Assembly (NCBI RefSeq): GCF_030272615.1
Contig: NC_081408.1
Location: forward strand, 623,470,383 to 623,534,382
Source of the DNA: Cryptomeria japonica
Taxonomy: Eukaryota; Streptophyta; Pinopsida; Cupressales; Cupressaceae
Direction of reading: 5' to 3'
Length of the DNA stretch: 64,000 nt
Made by a program: the position numbers and the translations under genes
In this document: in pieces, positions 58,881 through 64,000 of the stretch
How positions within the stretch are numbered: position 1 is the first letter of the stretch
How the letters are laid out: every line of letters starts with the position of its first letter
Notes under the pieces: generated by a model
The model's database searches: none
Told to the model about the DNA's origin: nothing
The model's input: only the letters and a program-made list of their open reading frames with translations

Positions 58881-60410
58881 TGATTTGTTTTCTTTGGTTG
58901 GTTTTTGTAAATTTTGGATTTTTGTTGTGAAATTTTCAGGTTTGATGGATGATTTTCTGAAGTAGTAAATGCAAGCATGGCACAAAAAGTACAACCATTT
59001 TGCCTAATCTAACAAAAAGTGTATGTTCTGTGAGGATGTGTTCAAATCCCCAATGTTTTAACAAGTTTGGATACGAATAATACACTTCAGAAAGACTCTT
59101 TATTCAAAGGTCATAAATAACATCATAGCCCACTAGTCTTGATACTCTGTCAGCTCAAACAGCCGTGTCACCCCCTAGAGGGCACCCTTTTTTTGCCTTT
59201 TGCCAGAAATTAAGTCAAAGTGAATTGCTTCACAGTTGAGTAGTTATCTTGGGAGATATATGGTGAGTCTTGGGGGCGGATTCTTCCCCACCCTTACACT
59301 ATGATGTTATAAATGTTTGGTTACTGACTCAGTTCAAAGCTTCTATTTCTATGGTTTGTAATCAGGCTTCCTATTTGGCCGTCAGTGATAAACTCCCTCA
59401 GGAGGCTTTCCAACCTTTAGAACAAAGGCTTTACGTATCGTAAAGATATTGGGGGAAGGCTAATCGCTGCGCACAACCATTGAAAAGGACTTTCATCACT
59501 TTCCACTTTTGATTATAGTGGGTTGGAATACTTGGCATCAAATTCGTTCCCCACTTAGGTCATTCCCTTCACATCGGCCATAAATGGCTTTAAGAGTTGA
59601 TTTCAACTCCTCGAGAAGGCAGGCCTACTAAAGGATGTAAAATGCTTTGAAGGAAAGAAAGCTTTTTAAGAGAGGTCTGATTTTTTGAATCACCTAGTTA
59701 AGGGGAGAGCATATACCTTTCTCTTTCGATTCAAGGCAATCACAAATTCTTTTTAAACCTTCAATTCAGTGATTTTCTAACCTCTACTGGGAGATGTTGC
59801 TCCAAGAAAAAGCATGGTGTTAATTTTACTTCTTCAAAGGAATGATTATTTAATCTAAAGAAGTAACTGAGTCAACAAAGCAAAAGGTTCGTTTTGGTCA
59901 ACAAATAAAAATCAATAAACAAAAGGGGAATCACTTCCCTCTTTAATTGTAACAAAAATTTTGAGGTGAGGTTCTTTCGTTTGCAAAATAAAAGTGGATC
60001 CTTTTATGCACCAAAGGATGGTGAGGTTCTTTTTAAGCTTTATTTTTGCGAGAAAGAAAATTTTGTGTTGTTCTTTTTAGAGCCCAAATTGAGAAATTTT
60101 CTCCTAGGAAAGCAAGAAAAGATTTTGATTTGTTGTTCGTTTTACTTGCCCAAAATAAAAGTGAGTTCAATTTTATTTAGACAAGAAAAGAAAGAAATTT
60201 GAACTTTTGCCTAACTTAGAAAAGTTAGTAAAAATTTAAACTACTTTAACTCTAGCCTAAATAAAATGGATTCAAAACCTCCAGTCAACTGTCAGTAACC
60301 TACAAAAAACTAGTCAATTTGTTAGCAAAAAGGCGAATTCCGTGGACTTCCACAAGTCTAAATTTTAGTTTCTGTTACAAATTAGTTTTTTTTTTTTTCT
60401 TTTCTATCTG

Positions 60411-60690
60411 TGATGCGCTATAGAACAAACTGTATGCGCTACAATATAACAACTATGTGCTAAAAGAAGGTTTCAATGCGCTACACTATTTTCGGGATGT
60501 GCTACTCTGTGCGTCGAAAGCGCTGCTCTATTTTTCTCTCGCACCAAGACCTACAGGAAAATTAGTAATCAAATGCGCTGATAGATGTACGTTACGTGCT
60601 AGATTATGGACTCCACACACTGAACAGTAAACTGAATGCGATAGGCTGTTAACTGGATGTGTTAAACAGTTAACTCAACGCGCTAATTCA
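60411..60690 (-). repeat. Octamer array in the gypsy leader, second cluster
   Basis: About 10-12 copies of ATGCGCTA and variants (ATGTGCTA, ACGTGCTA, ATGCGATA), close to the primer site. Confidence 0.8.
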
Positions 60691-60750
60691 TTTTTCCCGC
60701 GTGCCTACAAAAAAAAAATATTTCAAAACCAATTAGATATATGGGGTAGG

Positions 60751-60768
60751 GCCGCACGGTGGGCACCA
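60751..60768 (-). other. Primer-binding site
   Basis: On the minus strand TGGTGCCCACCGTGCGGC begins four bases after the 5' LTR. TGG at its start fits the CCA end of a tRNA; I do not assign the tRNA. Confidence 0.75.
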
Positions 60769-60772
60769 GAAA

Positions 60773-62195
60773 TGTATGTAGGAAAAGCGGGTCAATAGAA
60801 CTCAATATGTGAAAAATGGACCTCTATGGAGCTTTGCTCACACACTCACAGGACTTCTTGGTGCAAACTATGGAGTAATGAAGTATCACTCAGCTTCCCA
60901 AGGTTGGTCCCATGGTTCTCTATCTTACACGGTCCCTCAAACCAATGCTTTTGCTATCAGATCACTGAGAAAAATGGTTTAGGGATGGCAAATGCAAGAA
61001 CAAGGGATGCTTTTGTTGGTTTTAATATGAGATGCGTCCTAAGCTATGCATGATTCTAGAAATGCAATAAACTAACTATAAGATGACAAGGTTAGTAAAC
61101 AAACTATCCTAGCATACTATATTAGTTAATGATTTAAGCTAATGATAAAGAAAGTACTCTAAACATACATATTTAGATTAATTTCTATCTAAAAGAGAGG
61201 CTAAAACGATGAGCATAAAATGGTATGAGAGCTTGAATGTATTTGAGCATAAGTATGATACTACAAACTTGGATTCTTAAAATGGAGGAATGAGAGCTCT
61301 ATTTATAGCAAAAATAGGGCAATGGATGGTCAAGATTGAAAGGTTTAATCAAGAGTTGAGTTTGAAAGTTGGGAATCCATGTTTGCAATTGGCACCAACG
61401 AAATGGTGACAAATGTCAACATAAGACTGGTTGAGAAAAGGGGTTGGAGACATTAAATGCCTGAGAAGACTTTATGGTTATCTAGAGGGTAAGGGTCAAG
61501 CTTAAGTTAGACTTACCCATTGGATTAAGAGTTAATCCAAGGATAAACTCTTGTGCAAATGATTAAGAAATAATCATGGTCAAAGAATTAAAGGCTTGAT
61601 GAGACCCTTGGGTTGGATGAAGGTTAAGTTAGGCAAAAAGTCTCTAACCATGTAAGAGGGTTGAATTAACCATTAATGGTTTGGGAGACTTTGGAAAATT
61701 ATGTGGTAAGACTTGAAGCCTTTAATGGTTATCAAAGACTTTAAGGTTTTGAGAAGCGACCTCCCCTTGCTTAGGGATGTGACAAAGTTTAGAAGATGGG
61801 TTAGGCTAATTTAGAAGTGATTAGAAGGGTCTAGAAGAAATTAGGAAGGGGTTTAGGAAGCAAGTGTGAGATGTAGGAAAATGCAAGTGGATGGAGGAAT
61901 AATAGGATTTAATTGAAATAAAGTTAATTTAATTCAATTTGGTTGCAATTTGGGGAAATTAAATAAATTAGATTTATTTAATTTAGGATAACTATTTGAA
62001 TTTAATTAAAAGTGGATAGAAGGGATTTAATTGAATAAAATGATTTATTCATTAAATGGGTATAGTGAATTTAATTGAGCAATTTACTTAATTAAATAGA
62101 GGAAATCGGGTAATTTAATTAAATTGGATTTAATTAAATAGAGAAATGAACATAAAATATTCATTTAGGAATATGGTCATTTTTATACGTCTACA
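60773..62195 (-). repeat. 5' LTR of the gypsy element
   Basis: 1,423 bp, near-identical to 43842-45266 in the same orientation, followed by the target duplication GTAGT. Most differences from the other LTR are transitions. Confidence 0.95.
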
Positions 62196-62200
62196 GTAGT

Positions 62201-63587
62201 TATCTACCTAAGAGTATTTTGTAATTTGAAAAGATTTACCTGATGTTCTTTATGGAAAGCTGAATTGTTCAGTGAAGAGAACCTGAAAGCGTGAAGGGGT
62301 GTTAAAGAGAGAAGGCAGTTAATGTTGAATTGAAGCATAATACGTGTAAAAGTTAACATGTCCATGGATAGTTGAACAACCTAAACAAAGTAAGAAGCCT
62401 ACAAGCAGGCGTTGGAAAATCAATATATTGAACAAGTAAGGTTTACATACTGTTACATCAATGACCTTGCTGCATTTGATGCTATTCTTTACTAAAAGCT
62501 TAATTATTGAATGAAAATAACTTGAAGGTGTAAAGGAATGTTAATGGGAAAAGGTAGGTAATGATAAATAGTACAATACTTATCAATTGTAAAGAGAGAC
62601 ACAGTGAGCAAATATTATCAGAAATCATTATATGCGTAAAAGTGAACAGGTACCTTGCAGACTGAAATTGGTCAAATGTACAAACAATTAAAGAACATAA
62701 ACAAAGGAAGGAACCTAGAAGTACAGTGCAGAAAATTTGAAGACTATTACATTCGTTGAAATTCTTGAGATTGCAGAGTGAAAGTGGTGAGGTCCACAAA
62801 CTATTAAAGAACATAAACAAAGTGAGAACCTTATATTAGTACATCATTATTGAAAATTAAATGCATTGAACAAGTGGTTACAATTTGTAATTGTTATATT
62901 CATATGATGTTATTCTTTAGTGAAATTTCAATTATTCAATCAAAAGAACTTGATAGTGTAAAGGATTGTTAATTTTGAAAAGGCAGGTAATGATAAATAG
63001 TATAATACTTACTAATTATAAAGAGTGGCACAGTGAGGAAACATCATCAGAAATCAATATGTAAAAGTGAAGAGATCTGTTGCAGACTGAAAGTGCTGAA
63101 ATCTACAAATAGTTAAAGAACATAAACAAAGCAAGAAACCTGGAAGTAGAGCACATAATATCTGAAGAGTGTTACATACCTTCTAATTAATGAGCTTGGT
63201 GTATTGGATGTTATTCTTTTTGAAAGCTAACCTTCATAAAGTATAATACCTATGAAATGGAAGAGGTGCAGTTAAAGAACACAATTAAAGGAAGAATCTT
63301 GTATTAGTACATCATTAGTGAATATTAATTGTAAAGGAATGTTAATGAGAAAAGGTAGGTAATGATAAATAGTATAATACTTACCAATTGTAAACAGTGA
63401 CGCGGTGAGTAAATAACGTCACAAACCATTATATGTGTAAAAGTGAACAGGTGCGTTGCAAACTGAAAGTGTATTGGAAACTATGATAAATAAGAATGTA
63501 TGAGAAATAATTTTTGGCAAATAGGAGGGGAAAAATTTGTTGAAAGGTACAAAATAGTTGAATAGGAAGTGGGTGTTAGGTGTGTAC
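62201..63587. repeat. Three diverged direct repeats beyond the gypsy element
   Basis: A block starting TGTAAAGGAATGTTAATG and containing GGTAATGATAAATAGTA recurs near 62528, 62957 and 63330, each 150-350 bp long and diverged. No gene seen. Confidence 0.7.
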
Positions 63588-63657
63588 CTTTTTGTTGCAG
63601 AGCTGGGCCATGTAAAAGGCCTCATCACTTCCATAGACATTAATTGTGTTGTTGATC
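63588..63657 (-). CDS. Possible small exon, unidentified
   Basis: On the minus strand a 70-bp open block reads INNTINVYGSDEAFYMAQLC. It is bounded by an acceptor (CTACTTTTCAG) and a donor (AAAAAG/GTACAC). It lies about 140 bp downstream of the helicase stop at 63794. The family is unknown; it may be a captured exon or chance. Confidence 0.25.
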
Positions 63658-63793
63658 CTGAAAAGTAGAAATATTGTTTTGTGGTGATGCATTGAATAGA
63701 AGATATACAAAACATGAAAACATAATGAAGATGTGATTTGCATACTTGATTGTGTTTGTTCTGTAGGTATGTTTGCTCTGTGTTGTGGGAGAG

Positions 63794-64000
63794 CTACAAC
63801 AAGTGGGCTTCCTCTGCCTTTTGTAGTACTATTGATGTTGCACCTTTCAATCGGGAGTACCTTTGGTAGGTGAAGCCTGGTTGTATATGTAGGTATTCAA
63901 TTGCTTTTACTCTTGAAAGTGTTGTGAATGTTAGGCCTTGTTTCTCTATTTTGCCGATGTCAACTGTGGCAAAGTCTAATGTCAGCCCTTGTGATTTGTG
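63794..64000 (-). CDS. C-terminus of a second Helitron/PIF1 helicase, cut by the window edge
   Basis: From the right edge the minus strand reads HKSQGLTLDFATVDIGKIEK, the last helicase motif, then LSRVKAIEYLHIQPGF and a stop TAG at 63794-63796. It is open and undamaged in the visible part, unlike the plus-strand copy at 39-42 kb, to which it is related but not closely. The two helicase genes converge on the DNA into which the gypsy element inserted. Confidence 0.8.
   Translation of the reverse strand, partial: HKSQGLTLDFATVDIGKIEKQGLTFTTLSRVKAIEYLHIQPGFTYQRYSRLKGATSIVLQKAEEAHLL

Larger units (their letters stand above)
57746..60750 (-). other. Long 5' leader of the gypsy element
   Basis: About 3 kb between the primer site and gag. 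No conserved protein is visible on either strand; the plus-strand frame at 59966-60202 has no family resemblance. It carries two octamer arrays. Confidence 0.6.
43842..62195 (-). mobile_element. Complete-length Ty3/gypsy (Tat-type) LTR retrotransposon
   Basis: 18,354 bp, transcribed leftward. Both LTRs, the primer site, polypurine tract and 5-bp target duplication GTAGT (43837-43841 and 62196-62200) are in place. Domain order is Gag, protease, RT, RNase H, second RNase H, integrase, which marks Ty3/gypsy; two RNase H domains and a long 3' region with an extra antisense gene point to the Tat lineage. The LTRs differ by about three dozen changes by eye (about 2.5 percent), so the insertion is not very recent. 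Every ORF carries stops, so the copy cannot move on its own. Confidence 0.95.

Noticed and set aside
59966-60202. 78-codon plus-strand frame in the gypsy leader
   Set aside because: No motif, no splice context, composition like the surrounding leader.

Overview
The window looks like nuclear DNA from a seed plant with a large, transposon-filled genome, most likely a conifer. The evidence is a TIR-NBS-LRR resistance gene of conifer style with a 6.2-kb intron, a very long Ty3/gypsy element of the Tat type, decayed Helitrons, copia and LINE remnants, and kilobases of hairpin-forming satellite. There is no bacterial-type operon, no rRNA or tRNA gene that I can see, and no CRISPR array. The species is inferred, not proven.

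Left part (1-18 kb). A small unidentified minus-strand gene with phase-compatible exons (1848-2700) lies between two arms of an inverted repeat of about 255 bp (190-446 and 4864-5120). The right arm sits just upstream of the TNL gene. TNL exon 1 (TIR, 5152-5750) joins in phase to the NBS-LRR exon (11965-13771), but exon 1 carries an in-frame TAA. The intron holds a minus-strand copia-like LTR with a Gag-like remnant and a LINE RNase H scrap. Phase-compatible C-terminal exons follow, the last built on a 24-bp repeat. Fragments of Ty1-copia Gag, with an LTR start and primer site, lie at 15.9-17.5 kb.

Middle part (18.3-38.9 kb). Two convergent, decayed transposon-type genes face each other. A plus-strand transposase-like pseudogene runs from 19231 to 32090 and a minus-strand companion from about 35712 down to 33664. 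Each has an upstream TATA-containing region, and those two regions share short motifs. Inside and around them are three tandem arrays that share a TAAGGGG core: 21090-27416, 32371-33125 and 35928-37925. The first array, with CT- and GA-rich flanks, is bracketed by an inverted repeat (19550-19850 and 28275-28545). I infer that 18.3-38.9 kb could be one large DNA transposon with nested insertions. This is the best candidate here for something undescribed.

Right part (39-64 kb). A decayed Helitron Rep-helicase (39050-42240) is interrupted by a 297-bp hAT-like MITE with a perfect 8-bp target duplication. A structurally complete Ty3/gypsy Tat-type element on the minus strand follows (43842-62195, 18,354 bp). 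It has 1.42-kb LTRs, a GTAGT target duplication, primer site, polypurine tract, Gag, protease, G-patch-like segment, reverse transcriptase, two RNase H domains and integrase. Between integrase and the 3' LTR it carries an antisense, spliced plant-mobile-domain gene. The intron of that gene and the element's 5' leader both contain arrays of a degenerate octamer, TAGCGCAT or its complement. All these transposon genes are broken, mostly by stops that fit C-to-T decay at methylated sites. At the right edge a second Helitron helicase C-terminus runs on the minus strand.
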